A DNA stretch of 64,000 nt, taken from Adiantum capillus-veneris (lineage: Eukaryota > Streptophyta > Polypodiopsida > Polypodiales > Pteridaceae). A model generated the notes under the pieces. The model worked only from the letters and a program-made list of their open reading frames with translations. It made no database searches and was not told the origin of the DNA. This document shows, piece after piece, positions 1-11,189 of the stretch (position 1 is the stretch's first letter; each line of letters begins with the position of its first letter). The DNA is taken from contig CM043967.1 in assembly GCA_014529385.2 (NCBI GenBank), positions 9,439,501 to 9,503,500 on the forward strand. Reading direction: 5' to 3'. Both the position numbers and the translations under genes were made by a program.

Positions 1-2798
1 ATGAGGAGAATAAATCTTCGGATGGTGTGCTACGAATTCCTGCAGATTGCGTAGCCTGGAAACATATAGATGGAACATGGTCGGATTTTGCCAGGGAAGC
101 TCGAAATTTGCGCTTAGGCCTCGCTATGGATGGCGTAAATCCATTTGGTCAAAGATCAACATCTTACAGTGTATGGCCCGTGGTCATCGTCAACTACAAC
201 ATTCCCCCGTGGTTGACTACGAAGAAGGGGCACCTATGGCTAAGCTTGATTGTGCCAGGGCGATATAAAGTGGGGAATATGGATGTGTATCTTCGTCCAC
301 TATTGGAAGAGCTACAACAATTGTGGATTGGCATAGAGGTGGTGGATATGAGCCGACACACAGGACGACAGAATGCTTTGATCAGAGGCATTCTAATGTG
401 GACCATGCATGACTATCCCGGGCTAACAGAATGCTCAGGTGATCTATTGACACTCCTCACTCAGACACTGTAAATCTTGTTTTTCCCCATAGTTGATCTA
501 TTATCATGTGTATACATGCAGGGCTTCAAACAAGCGGATACAGAGCATGTGTCACATGTGGACCTAGACTGAATGCACGTAGGGCACCCTCACTGAAGAA
601 GCAAATCTACGAAGGTCATCAAGCGTATCTTCCAGAGAATCATGTGTTACGCGACGGCTTTTTGGGAAGAGAGCCACCAAGGATGTCTGCACAAGCATGG
701 TTAGAGCAGAAGGAGATGTGCGATGACGGATTGCCTCCAAGGATGAAGAGACTATCTCTATGGTACGAGTTACCATACTGGCCCCGACTCATGATCAATC
801 ACTTGCTCGATCCAATGCACATATTCAAGAATGTGGGTAATCTACTATGGGACCATCTGACCGGCAAGAAAGATACTTTGGGAGCCAGAGTTGACCTTAG
901 AAATGTGGATCGTATGGAGCAATATTGGCCACAAACAGGGTCTGATGGATCGATAAAACTCCCTAAAGCACCATGGATTTTCACAGGAGCCCAAGAACGC
1001 AAAGTAAAAGAGACCATTCGATCTTTGCGGACCCCCACTGGCGTAATGCACTCGCTCCGAACGTGTTTTACTAAAGAAGGAAAGCTTACTGGTTTGAAGT
1101 CACACGATTGGCATAAAATGTGTCAGGTACGTTCATAGTGGACTTTAATATCATTGCATAAAATGTGGACTTTAATATCATTGCTGCACATACTTTACAG
1201 TTTATTTTACCGGTTGCCATTGAGGGATGTTTGTCTCTCGACATCCGTAACACAATCTACAAACTTGCAAAGCTGGTGCAATGGATCTCACAAAAGGAGA
1301 TCAACGTAGACTCCATACCATTCGCCAAACTAAATGCTGCGGAGCTTGTGTGCATGTTTGAGAAACATTTTCCTACTACAATGCTAACCATTCAGGTGCA
1401 TCTTCTTGTTCACATAGTTGATGAGGTGGAAATAGCTGGCACAGTTCATTCCAGATGGATGTTCTTCTTAGAACGTTTCATGAAAACGCTTAAGGGATAT
1501 GTGCGTCAAAAGGCACGTCCGGAGGGTAGCATGGCAGAAGGTTGGTTGGTATCAGAGTCCCTAGTGTACATTGGAGAGTGGCTAGACGGATTTGATAAAG
1601 CCCGGGACACGCTATGGCGAACCATAGATGATAAGCGCATATCTGGGATTGTCATGTGCAATCTCGGTGTTGAGAAGAAGATGACGGAAGATCTAGAGGC
1701 TAAAATCAACCGATTTTGCATGCTTCACAATCCAGTGATGCAAAAGTGGATTTCACAATATGAGGATGCAAAGCAAGAGCGACAAAGGGCACGAATCGAG
1801 TGGAGACGGTGAAGATGACCACCGATGCACTATCCAGCGGTTCTGGAGAGCCTACCAACCTTCATGAGCTTAAGATGGTTGCACAACCAATTGAAAAGCG
1901 CACAACAATGCGGTGACGAAGTGACTGAGGAAGAGTGGGAGTCCTCTCGGGGTTGCGCGACCAGGGTAAGTTTGCAATGTATGACTAGCAAGTGACTTTA
2001 TTTATAAACGTTTGAACGGCCACTCATAATCTTTGTTCGTTGTAGTATAAGTCATACACAGCAGCATGGTGTAAAGGTCGACATTTTAGGGTGGAACGAA
2101 TCGACAAAAAGCGTTTTACTCAAGATTGTGGAATCATGGCAAAATTTGAACAGTCTAGTCGACGACGTTCCTCTGATGCAGATCCTGTGGTGGCGGAACT
2201 CACTTACTTCGGCACGCTGCAAGAGATTTTGAGGATCGATTACAAAGGATTTTTTGTCGACTTGTTCGACGTGCAATGGTTCAAGATAATCATGGAGGGT
2301 CGCAACGCTACTGTGCATAGAGGAGAGTCTGGTTTTCTTGAGGTGGATTCTACTAAGAAATGGACTGACCTAAGAGACACTTTCGTACTACCCGAGCATT
2401 GTGAACAAGTAAGTATGTAAATAGTTAACATCCCCCTTTTACAAGTTATGTGCTTGAAAGCTCTCATGTAAGTTATGTGGCTCTGGCAGGTAATATTTCA
2501 TCCTACAAAGTCTACATCAAACTGGTGGTACGTCATAGAGGTAGCCCCTCGTAGTGCAAGGACGTATGAAGGCTACCATGTGCTAATCACAACGTCATCA
2601 ATGGAGGAGATCAGAGAAGATGCTCAATCAGAAGCCACTGCGGTGGTGCCAGACGAGCATCAAGATGCTACTACTCTATATGGGGTGCATGCAGAGGAGC
2701 TACAAAATGAAACAGAGGATATGTGTTTAAACGGAGAGCTCTATATAGATATAGGAAGTTTTGCTGAGTTATGCGAGGATGAGAGAGAGATCTCTTAA
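1..2798 (+). CDS. CACTA TnpD-like transposase (Transposase_21 + DUF4218 + DUF4216), 5' incomplete, probably broken
   Basis: This is the En/Spm TnpD/TNP2-type transposase that acts on CACTA ends in the nucleus. Exons inferred from GT-AG and frame: 1-438, 522-1126, 1201-1965, 2046-2408 and 2490-2798. Exons 1-2 hold Transposase_21 (motifs WTMHDYPG, RACVTCGPRLNARR, HLLDPMHIFKNVGNLLW). Exon 3 holds DUF4218 (MLTIQVHLLVHIVDEVEIAG, MKTLKGYVRQKARPEGSMAEG). Exons 4-5 hold DUF4216 (CKGRHFRVERIDKK, FGTLQEILRIDY, DLFDVQWFK). Exon 3 meets a stop at 1810-1812, and about 1910 another frame change is needed before the acidic linker EEEWESSRG, so the copy is probably inactive although most of the gene is well kept. 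The N-terminal part lies outside the window; a related copy at 14.99-17.8 kb shows it. Family assignment is from motif recognition only. Confidence 0.88.
1127..1200 (+). repeat. Short TnpD intron with internal 27-bp tandem duplication
   Basis: The intron (CAG|GTACG to TTTACAG|TTT) contains the phrase GTGGACTTTAATATCATTGC twice, starting near 1139 and 1166. The equivalent intron of the second copy (about 16830-16917) has one such phrase and more flanking sequence, so the duplication is specific to this copy. Confidence 0.6.
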
Positions 2799-3070
2799 AG
2801 CCACAAATATTGTATTTGAACAATTTTGCTCCGTGTTGTAAAAGCTCTGGCTCTCTAAGTACCTTCCATGGTGTATAACGCTCTTTTCTACTCGCGCTCA
2901 CATCTTTTGATTGAAAATTCTGAGTTTTCGACTTGCCTCTTCTATCACTCAATTCATTGCGTCATTGTATTTATATGCGCCATTACGTCATTGTATTTAA
3001 TGGTCTTTGCGTCATTGTCTACTCTATTCATTCAATATTAAGTTTAAATATTCGTGTGTTTAATGCAGGT

Positions 3071-4389
3071 ATGGATGATGAGGAGTTTCTTTCTTCTTTG
3101 TCACCGCAGCAGAGACAGTGGTACGTGGAGCGTCATCGCTCTGGCGCATCATCGCGCGTTCCTACTCCATCCGCATCTCCCTCTCTTTCGGAGCATTCGG
3201 CGTGCTCCGAAGCTTCGGCGTCGACAAGACGAGCTTCACACTCGTCTAGACACCGGCGCTCTAGTGGTGGCGGTGGCGGTTGTTGTGGGGATTCCGCCAC
3301 CGATGCCTCCACACCGCCTCGTGTTCGAAGAGGCTCTTTACCCTCCCCTTCTTTGCCCGCCCCCACACCAGCCACAACATCGCCATCTACACACAGGTTT
3401 TGCACGGCTGACTGTTCCTAGAAGCTACACACCTCTACCTACTCCGCCAGGAGCCACCCCACTCGACACTCCTCGCTTCGGGGCCCAGACGCCGGTGGAG
3501 ACACCTGACGTCCGTAGCCCCATCGACACGCCTCGACCGCCGCAGCTACCCCTGCCGGGACACCCAGGTTCACGCGTCACCGGCCAGAGGGCTTGTCTTA
3601 CTCCATCGACTTCAGCGGCGGCATCATCATGGATGATGACGGCAAGAAGGTGATCTCGCGCATGCGTGGTCTTTGCTCTCAGCTGTTTAGACACTACATA
3701 CTAAACAAATGGAGTGAAGTACCAAGTGATTTAAAAAACAGAGTCATCAGCATACTTCATGATGAGTTTCCCGTTCCAACACGGGATCAGCGCTTCAATG
3801 AAGACCTGATGAAGATTCGAATGCGCGAATACTGCAAACACAAGCGTTCCGAAGTGCAAAAAGCAATCAAGAATGGGTGGAACAGGCCAGATTGGCTGGC
3901 CAAAGAAGATTGGAAGAATGCGAAGAAAGCAGCGCGCGAGAATCCCGACAAGTGGAAGCAACAAAAGGATGCAGCCAGAGCGCGAGTAGAGGCAGGGAGC
4001 TCGCACCACTTGGGGAGCGGTGGATGGGCATCATTTGAGGCTGATTTTGTAAGTGTTTTCACATTGCTCTTTATGTTCGATAGTTTAGGGTTTATGAGTT
4101 TTTTAATTCTAACATAATGAAATCTTTGTATGTTTTGACAGTGGTCGATGACAGGACGTGATCCCACACCGTACGAGCGCGAGTACGCAGGCAGGAAGGG
4201 CTTAAACGCCCTGATGGACATTCTCAGTTCTCGCGGCGGCATGGTTAGTATTAGGGTTTACTCTTTTTTATTTTTTGTATTGTTTTATATATGTCGTTAT
4301 ATGTTTATACTTACTGAAAGCTGTCTTATTGTCTTTTTTTGCAGAATCCGACAGATACGCCGCTTGGACGCGATGAGACGTCTGACTAG
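3071..4389 (+). CDS. CACTA TnpA-like second gene (Transposase_24, Ptta/En/Spm family)
   Basis: In En/Spm elements the second product binds the subterminal repeats and helps TnpD; this role is inferred from the family. The start ATG at 3071 follows an acceptor-like TAATGCAG. The N-terminus (MDDEEFLSSLSPQQRQW) is followed by a Ser/Pro-rich, low-complexity stretch in which the reading frame changes twice (near 3390 and 3590); these could be lesions or an unrecognised intron. The C-terminal part is coherent: exon to 4048, then 4142-4243 and 4345-4389, all joined in phase 0, ending LGRDETSD and stop. Conserved family features are MREYCKHKRSEVQKAIKNG, GSSHHLGSGGWASFEADF and MTGRDPTPYEREYAGRKG. It lies 273 bp after the TnpD stop. 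Confidence 0.8.
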
Positions 4390-4707
4390 ACGACGTCAGT
4401 TTAGCCGTAGCTAGATAGCATTAGTTTAGGGTTTCTCATAGCTTATGTATCATGAGACGGATTTTATACGTCTTTTTGAACCATGTATATTATTACATTT
4501 GTCACCGCAGTTCCTTTTGCCAATCAATTCTTTATGCCTATGATGTTGTACAATTGTCATTATTACATTTGCCAATCAATTCATTTTGCCTATGATGTGT
4601 ACAATTGTCAATTTTGCAAACAATGCGTCTTGTGGGTGACTATTTTGGGTCTATTATCTACCCTTGCACTTTTTTTAAAAAGTGAATCAAGTACAATATG
4701 GTTGATG
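4390..4707 (+). other. CACTA 3' untranslated region
   Basis: AT-rich non-coding stretch after the TnpA-like stop. The phrase TTTTGCC(T)ATGATGT-TGTACAATTGTCA occurs twice (near 4537 and 4589), so the region is partly duplicated. The second CACTA copy keeps homology to it up to 18252. No gene seen. Confidence 0.6.
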
Positions 4708-4736
4708 GGTGGCAGGGCATTCAATGCCCTGCCACC
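4708..4736. repeat. Perfect 14-bp inverted repeat (hairpin) inside CACTA 3' end
   Basis: Arms GGTGGCAGGGCATT (4708-4721) and AATGCCCTGCCACC (4723-4736) are exact reverse complements around one base, followed by A9. It sits just inside the subterminal repeats. It is not a bacterial terminator in this eukaryotic setting; a structural or small-RNA-producing hairpin is possible. Confidence 0.85.
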
Positions 4737-4756
4737 AAAAAAAAATTCTCTCGGGC

Positions 4757-4960
4757 GTCGCTATAACCGTCGCTATTTATGGCTCTGTAGCGTCGCTATG
4801 AGCGTCGCTATAGTCTTCAGTGTAAACGTCGCTATAACCGTCGCTATGAGCGTCTCTATATAGCGACTCTTATAGTGACGCTCTCGTAGCGACGCTCGTA
4901 GTGACGGTTTTAGCGACGCCGGGGGTTATAAAAACCCAATGTATTTCCGTCGCTAACAGC
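4757..4960. promoter_or_regulatory. CACTA subterminal repeat block (probable TnpA-type binding sites)
   Basis: About seven direct copies of CGTCGCTAT (4757-4860) are followed by about five inverted copies (TAGCGACG, TAGTGACG) up to about 4918, and CCGTCGCTAACAGCG near 4948. The direct and inverted blocks meet at CTCTATATAGCGAC, so the whole end can fold. In En/Spm such repeats bind TnpA; here that is inferred from position and pattern. Confidence 0.85.
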
Positions 4961-4977
4961 GTTACAAGAGCACACAA

Positions 4978-4992
4978 CCTCTTGTAGTGTAG
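4978..4992. repeat. CACTA terminal inverted repeat plus 3-bp target site duplication TAG
   Basis: CCTCTTGTAGTG (4978-4989) is the reverse complement of a CACTACAAGAGG terminus. TAG at 4990-4992 matches the last bases of the uninterrupted site in the neighbouring repeat units. Confidence 0.85.
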
Positions 4993-6909
4993 GTGGCCCT
5001 CGGCATCATTTGCTCTTTGTAGCTCTCGATCTCATGGATAAGTCAATTTTACAATTGGCCGCACTCCTTTTCTCTGGCAACCTCCATCCGATAACACCTC
5101 AGCCCTCTATAGTAATACCTCCCATTGCTTGCTCATGGCCATCCACAACGTGCAACTCTCCCCGTCTTTCTATCTTAAAACAAATGCTCAGGTAGACCTG
5201 TCTTTCCCCGCCTGCATGCGTCCTCCTCCTATTCTCCTCATATGCTATGCATCCAATAACATCCGTCTCTCCCTGGCTTCGGTAACCACCCCTGCAGCTT
5301 CTGGAACAAAATCCCTCCACTCCAGCCCTCTACGATCCCCTCAGACTCTAAAACGCCACAATGCTACCCAGTGGCGCATGCCCTTCGACTCAACTTCGCT
5401 CTCCTCCTGTAGTCAGCCCCCTCTTGGCCCTCTCCTCCTGTAAGTCGGTATGTCAGTCCCAGCTTTTGAACTGATTTTGCACATTACCGCCTTCCTCATC
5501 CTGAAGGTTGATGCCCCTTGTGTAGCACCACCTGCCCATAGCGCTCTCAACCACCTGTCCTTCTCCTGCACTGGCTGGTCTTCCCATGCTGCTCGTAACC
5601 CTGCACACTAGCCCCTGGCCTTTCCAACTCTCATGCCAACCATCAAATCTCAGAGCTCCTTGTAGTCCTTGGACCCTGGAGGTTGCGGCCCCTCAAAACC
5701 ATGCTATTGGCCACCCACAACGTGACCCTCTCCCCTCTCTACCCTTGACTGCTCTGTCATACCCCCCATGAAGCCGGCTCCTTAGGTGACACCCTACCTC
5801 CTCTTCAAGCCCGCCCCCTTTGTAAACAACACCACCTCGTGATATGGCCGCCTCTGATGGGCCTTCAACTGGCACCCTTCTTCCTCCCTACTCTCTGGCC
5901 CTGATGGGTCAGGTCTCCCCTTCATGCTACCGCCTCTTTGACCTGCAGCTCATGGCGTTCACCCACGTGGTGCTCCTGCTCGCCATGTAGAACTGGCCCC
6001 TTGACAGGATCTCTTGCATGCACTCTCCACCTGTGTAACCTTTCTTCATGCAGGCGACAATATGGCGCCACCTTCCCATGCAGATGCTCATTTTTTTCCC
6101 TCTTAATTTTAAGCTTTACTTTAAAAAAAAACTTCCTTAGTTCCACTTCACGCCTCCCACTGCCGATGGTCAAAAAGACTTCATCTGCACACCGTTCAAT
6201 TTCCGAGCTCCACCAAAATTTCTTGCCTAGCTCCCTTTCATGCGGCTGAAAAAGGACCATCGATGTTTTAAGTCAAGTCGATGATCATAGGTAGGACCGA
6301 CCATGAGCTTCGAGCATTGTATGCCATAAAACTCCACAAAAAAAAACCATTTTTTGTGCCGATGACCTCAAGATCTCTGGTAACTTCAAGCCGCAATCGC
6401 TTGTCACAAGTGTCAATTGAAAGTTTAACATCCACCGATCTTCAAGTATCCTAAAATCTCGAAACTCACACAAATAGCGCAAGTACTAACATACATATCA
6501 TGGCCTTTGGTATGCTAAAAACCACATTTGTCATACACCTCCCAACCGCGTTTCGCAACGATTTCCATCGAGGTTCAACACTTTGAAGCCTCCCATCCCG
6601 AAAAAGCTTTGGAACAGCATTCGACCAACTTAGAGCCACATTTAGCATACACATCATGTAGCACTTGTTCCAGGCTGCATCTAGTACGTGCCCAAGTATT
6701 CAGATATCCTCCTGCAAAGCTTCATGCATGTGCTCCTGGCATTTCCATGAGCCGACCATCTTCAGTTGTACCATCATTGCCCAACCCCTTGTTGAGCATT
6801 CATGCTCAACCATAGCATTATTTAGATAATATATCATTGCAGAAGAAGAAACTGATAATACTATGTACAAGAGCTAGATAAATAGCAGTATATAGATAGA
6901 GAGATACTT
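4990..6909 (-). other. Internal region 1, 3' non-coding part of gag-only element
   Basis: No convincing gene on either strand; open frames are short, differ between the three copies and are C/T-rich on the plus strand. It aligns with 8906-11189 (minus the MITE) and 13149-14962. A T/A-rich tract lies near 6090-6135. Confidence 0.55.
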
Positions 6910-8268
6910 TCACTGGCTGTAGCACCCACCTGGGTCAAATGGAAAGCCATAGGCTCTCCCAATCATAGTGTAAACTCCACCTGGATCAAAACTATGGCAT
7001 TGATTGTAGCCATCCACTTGGAAAACATATGACTTCAACCCTCTCTTTGCACCTGCAAACCCAAGCAAAAACTTTTGGAGCAGCTTGGCATGGCATATAC
7101 CTTCAACCTGTATCCAGAAGCTTTTCCCGCACACAAAATGGACTTGTGTACATTGCAAAATGCCTGCATCATACACCAAAATGCTGCCTCCTGCTAGAGA
7201 TGGCTCCATAGCATGATCTGCCTTCAAAATCCTTTTCAATCTATGCACAGTTGCTTGCACAACAACCTTAAGCAGCAAGCTCATCATAAGCATAGCACAG
7301 ACCTTGAATACCTTCTTTTTGGCTTTCGATTGTGACATGGAGAAGCATACAGATTCCTTCTGTTTATCATAGGCCTGACTGAAGTGCCCAAGCACTAGCT
7401 CTGGAAGTGCCTCTTTATCCCCACAATCGATTGTGACCTGCTCTTCAATCACCTACTCGATCACCTCATCATTGGACAAGCAAGACAAAAATTGATCCCA
7501 CACTTCAACACGTGCAAGGTTGGTAGTACCGTCCTCTTTGCATGTGACCCTGCTCTCACAAGCTGCACATATACCTGTCTCCACAACGTCAATTGCCGGA
7601 GCTATCTCTCTACGGCTACACACACACCTCTGAACCTATAGTGCACCTCGAAATGCTGGTCAAGGAAAAAGTTGCTCCACCCCCTGCATAGATAAAGCAT
7701 CTTGGCATACCTCTACTTCACCTTCACTCGAACTTGATGTAGATAGGAGATCAGTTTCCTCCACTAGTTCCTCAATGTCTTGCACTTTTGCTTAGTAGGC
7801 GACGTCAAGCATGGCTTTCCAATCTTCGTCATAAGTCGCAAAATCCTCAACATAATTGGAGCTTGAATCACTCCAGGCATCTTCGCCATCACATTCATAT
7901 CCGCTACTAGCGGAGCGTGTTAAAGCTTCATCATAGGAGACTTCTTTATCAAGAAATGACTTCCTGCATACCTCTTGGTCGAATCTTCGATCCGATTGAG
8001 CCTTTAATACTTCCGTCTTGAAATCTCAGACAAAACAGGCTTGAACCCTCGATCGTGATTGCCTATTGGAAACCTCCAAATTGTTGAGCCACGCCTTTGC
8101 TTTGCCCTGCATGACCTGTGACAAACCTCTAAGCTTTGCTGCGTTGGTTAGTATCTGTAGTGACATCATATACAACTCTAGATCGCATATCCAATCTTCT
8201 GCATCTTCCTCGCCAGTAAAAATCGGCGGACCGAAATCTTCAATCATCTTCAAGCTGTAGGACTTCAT
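6910..8268 (-). pseudogene. gag-like ORF of the tandem LTR element, copy 1 (broken)
   Basis: Minus-strand reading starts at 8268 with MKSYSLKMIEDFGPP, then FTGEEDAEDWICDLELYMMS and KAKAWLNNLEVSNRQ, which look like the N-terminal part of a retrotransposon gag. A stop at about 8026 is followed, with frame changes, by an acidic/serine segment (SASSGYECDGEDAWSDSSS) and then the ORF 7452-6910 ending FPFDPGGCYSQ. No zinc knuckle, protease or polymerase motif is visible. Gag would package element RNA; that role is inferred from the family. Copy 2 (12537-11190) has the same order and different lesions. Confidence 0.6.
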
Positions 8269-8308
8269 CGAGGAGCAATCATGAGTAGATCCTCAATGGG
8301 GGCACCGT

Positions 8309-8905
8309 TGATGGAAGGGTGGAAGTAGGAATAAACCCAGCACACTCTACACTGCCTCTCTATAGCCCAAGGATTAACTCGCACCCCTAACCACACAGAA
8401 TCACATACACACGCGCACTATCTGCCAATCTCCATAGTATAGAACACCTTCGAGAAATCACGGCTACACACACTCGACCATAACTGCAAACACTCATCGA
8501 CAAGTCACCATCCCACACTTGTACCCACCGATGCATACACTCATACCAATCCTGTAAACACACTGACACAGGGAGGTGACACCGACCACATATACAATTT
8601 GCACGCACAATCTCTCTACCTCCCTCTCTACTCACATACACACAATCCCGGAGCCACGCTACCACGGGCATACAACAAAAGACACGAGGCAGATAATATT
8701 GGCGGCAAACTCGACAAAAAACAACAACCCAACTATGCATCACATAAACCCAATCAAATACAATGATAGCAAATTCGATAGTTGCCGACTTCATAGCGAC
8801 GTGATGCTTCGTGCTGCTTGATCCTCCTTGCACTTGATCCTCGATGGCTTCTCGTGCTTGGCAAAACCTCTGTCTACTTGGCGGCTCTATCCTTCTCGAC
8901 TTGCA
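8309..8905 (-). repeat. LTR between units 1 and 2 of the gag-only element
   Basis: 597 bp. On the minus strand it begins TGCAAGTCGAGAAGG after the purine tract AAAAGGGGGC (8906-8915) and ends CTTCCATCA at 8309; the following ACGGTGCCCCCATTGAGG is a degenerate primer-binding-site candidate. The equivalent LTR at 12575-13148 has the same ends. No clear TATA box was chosen. The donor tRNA could not be identified. Confidence 0.7.
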
Positions 8906-11189
8906 GCCCCCTTTTACTACAGGGTTAGGTGGCCCTCGACATCATCTGCTCTCTCTAGCTCTCGATCCCATGGATAAGTAAATTTTACAATTGGCCGCAC
9001 TCCTTTTCTCTGGAAACCTCCATCCGACACCACCTCAGCCCTCTACAGTAATGCCTCCCATTGCTTGCTCACGGCCATCCACATCGTGCAACTCTCCCCG
9101 TCTTTCTATCTTAAAACAAATGCTCATTTATACCTGTCTTCCCACGCCTGCATGCGTCGTCCTCCTATTCTCCTCATATGCTATGTATTTAATAGCATCC
9201 TTCTCTGGCTGGCTTTGGTAGCCACTCCTGCAGCTTCTGGAACAAAATCCCTTCACTCCAGCCCTCTACGCTCCCCTCAGACTCTACAATGCCACAATGT
9301 TAGCATTAGTGGCGCATGCCCTTCGACTCAACTTTGCTCTCCTCCTGTACTCGGCCCACCTCTTGGCCCTCTCCTCCTGTACTCGGCACGTCAACCCCAT
9401 CTTTTGAATTGATTCTGCTCAGTATCGCCTTCCTCATCCTGAAGGTTGATGCCCCTTGTGTAGCACCACCTCCCCACAGCGCTCTCAACCACTTGTCCTT
9501 CTCCTGCATTGGTCGGGCTTCACATGCAGCTCGTAACCCTGCACACTAGCCCCTGGCCCTTCCAACTCTCCTGCCAACCATCAAATCTCAGAGCTCCTTG
9601 TAGTCCTTGGACCCTGGAGGTTGCGGCCCCTGCAACCATGCTATTGGCCACCCACAGCGTGCAACTCTCCCCTCTGTGCTGTTGACTGCTCTGTCATACC
9701 GCCCATGAAGCCGGCTCCTTAGGTGACACCCTACCTCCTCTTGAAGCCCGCCCCCTTTGTAAACAGCGCCACCTCCTGATATGGCCGTCTCTGATGGGCC
9801 TTCAACTGGCAGCCCTTATTCCTCCCTACTCTCTAGCGGTTTTGGATATATATCGGCTAGCTTGCGCTCGTGGCAAAGCAGCCAGAGCCGGTTGCCAGTC
9901 AACTGCAACCGGTTGGAAACAGTTGACTAAAAGGTCAATGTGCTCTTCACATGCACTCTTCGAACTCCCGACCTCACCCTCCAGGTGCTCTCGCCTTACC
10001 AGCATGCGACGTACGTGTGCTTGCGTGAATCCTGGAGACTTGTCCTCATAGTGCTACACAGTACCTGCTGCGCCCCCAAAAAGTGTAATGACCTGCTGCG
10101 TCGGTCATGTCCACGCACACATCGGCAAGCTAGCCGATATTTAACCACAGCCCTCTCTAGCCCTATTGGCTCAGGTCTCCCCTTCATGCCACCGCCACTT
10201 TGACTTGCAACTCATGGCGTTCACCCACGTGGTGCTCCTGCTCGCGATGTAGCACTGGCCCCTTGACGGGATCTCTTGCATGCACTCTCCACCTGTGTAA
10301 CCTTTCTTCATGCAGGCGACAATATGGCGCCACCTTCCCTTGCAAATGCTCATTTTTTTTCCCTTTAATTTTAAGCTTTAATTTTTTTTAAAAATTCCTT
10401 AGATCCACTTCACGCCTCCCACTCTGCCGATGGTCGAAAAGACTTATATATCTTTTTCTCGTCTGCATAGCGTTCAATTTTTGAGCTCCACTAAAACTTC
10501 ATGCCTAGCTCCCTTTCATGCAGCTGGAAAAGGACCATCGTTGTTTTAAGTCAATTAGTCGATGATCGTAGGTAGGACTGACCATGAGCTTTGAGCTCTG
10601 TATGCCATAAAACTCCACAAAAAGAACCATTTTTTGTGCCGATGACCTCAAGATCTCTAGTAACTTCAAGCCACAATCGCTTGTCACAAGTGTCAATCGA
10701 AAGTTTAACATCCACCGATCTCCAAGTATCCTCAAATCTCGAAACTCACCCAAATAGCGCAAGTACTAACATACATATCATGGCCTGTGGTCTGCTTCAA
10801 CCACATTTGGCATACACATCCCAACCGCATTTCGCGATGATTTCCATCGAGCTTCAAAACTTTGAAACCTCCCATCCTAGCAAAGCTTCGGAACAACATT
10901 CGACCAACTTAGAGCCACATTTAACATACACATTATGTAGCACTTGTTCCAGGCTGCATCTAGTACGTGCCCAAGTATTCAGATCTCCTCCTGCAAAGCT
11001 TCATGCACCTGCTCGTGGCATTTCCATGATCCAACCATCTTCAGTTGTACCATCATTGCCCAAACCCTCGTTGAGCATTCATGCTCAACCATAGAATTAT
11101 TTAGATAATATATCATTGCATAAGAAGAAACTGATAGATACTATGTACAAGAGGTAGATAAATAGCAGTATATAGATAGAGAGAGACTT
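8906..11189 (-). other. Internal region 2, 3' non-coding part of gag-only element
   Basis: Same sequence family as 4990-6909, with an extra 315-bp element at 9838-10152. No gene supported. Confidence 0.55.
9838..10152. mobile_element. MITE, Mutator-like (315 bp, 9-bp TSD)
   Basis: CTCTCTAGC occurs at 9829-9837 and again at 10153-10161, directly flanking the insert. The termini are imperfect inverted repeats of about 28 bp, best in the inner 15 bases (TATCGGCTAGCTTGC and its complement GCAAGCTAGCCGATA). The homologous sites in unit 1 (near 5892) and unit 3 (near 14070) lack the insert and read straight through. A 9-bp duplication with these ends fits Mutator-like elements. It has no coding capacity, so it would need a transposase in trans. 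Confidence 0.85.

Larger units (their letters stand above)
1..4989 (+). mobile_element. CACTA (En/Spm) DNA transposon, 3' part, left end outside window
   Basis: The element carries a TnpD-like gene (1-2798) and a TnpA-like gene (3071-4389) in the same direction, the usual CACTA layout. Its right end is well defined: a block of GTCGCTA-type subterminal repeats (about 4757-4960) and the terminal sequence CCTCTTGTAGTG ending at 4989, the complement of a CACTACAAGAGG inverted repeat. The next three bases are TAG. The paralogous unempty-free sites near 8925 and 13167 read GGGTTAG-GTGG and GGGCTAG-GTAG, so the insertion is into a TAG of an LTR-element unit with a 3-bp duplication. The left terminus lies before base 1 and was not seen. 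Confidence 0.9.

Noticed and set aside
4708-4745. Rho-independent terminator (hairpin plus A/T run)
   Set aside because: Eukaryotic transposon context; the run is A on the plus strand after the stem and no bacterial genes are present.
5010-6260. Plus-strand ORFs rich in Ser, Pro and Leu in the gag-only element units (also 8991-9549, 13144-13949)
   Set aside because: The C/T-rich strand gives stop-poor frames; the frames differ between the three copies and oppose the gag-bearing strand.
6528-6815. Plus ORF with Cys/His residues, repeated at 10591-11094
   Set aside because: Not maintained in frame in the third copy and on the strand opposite to the element's coding direction.
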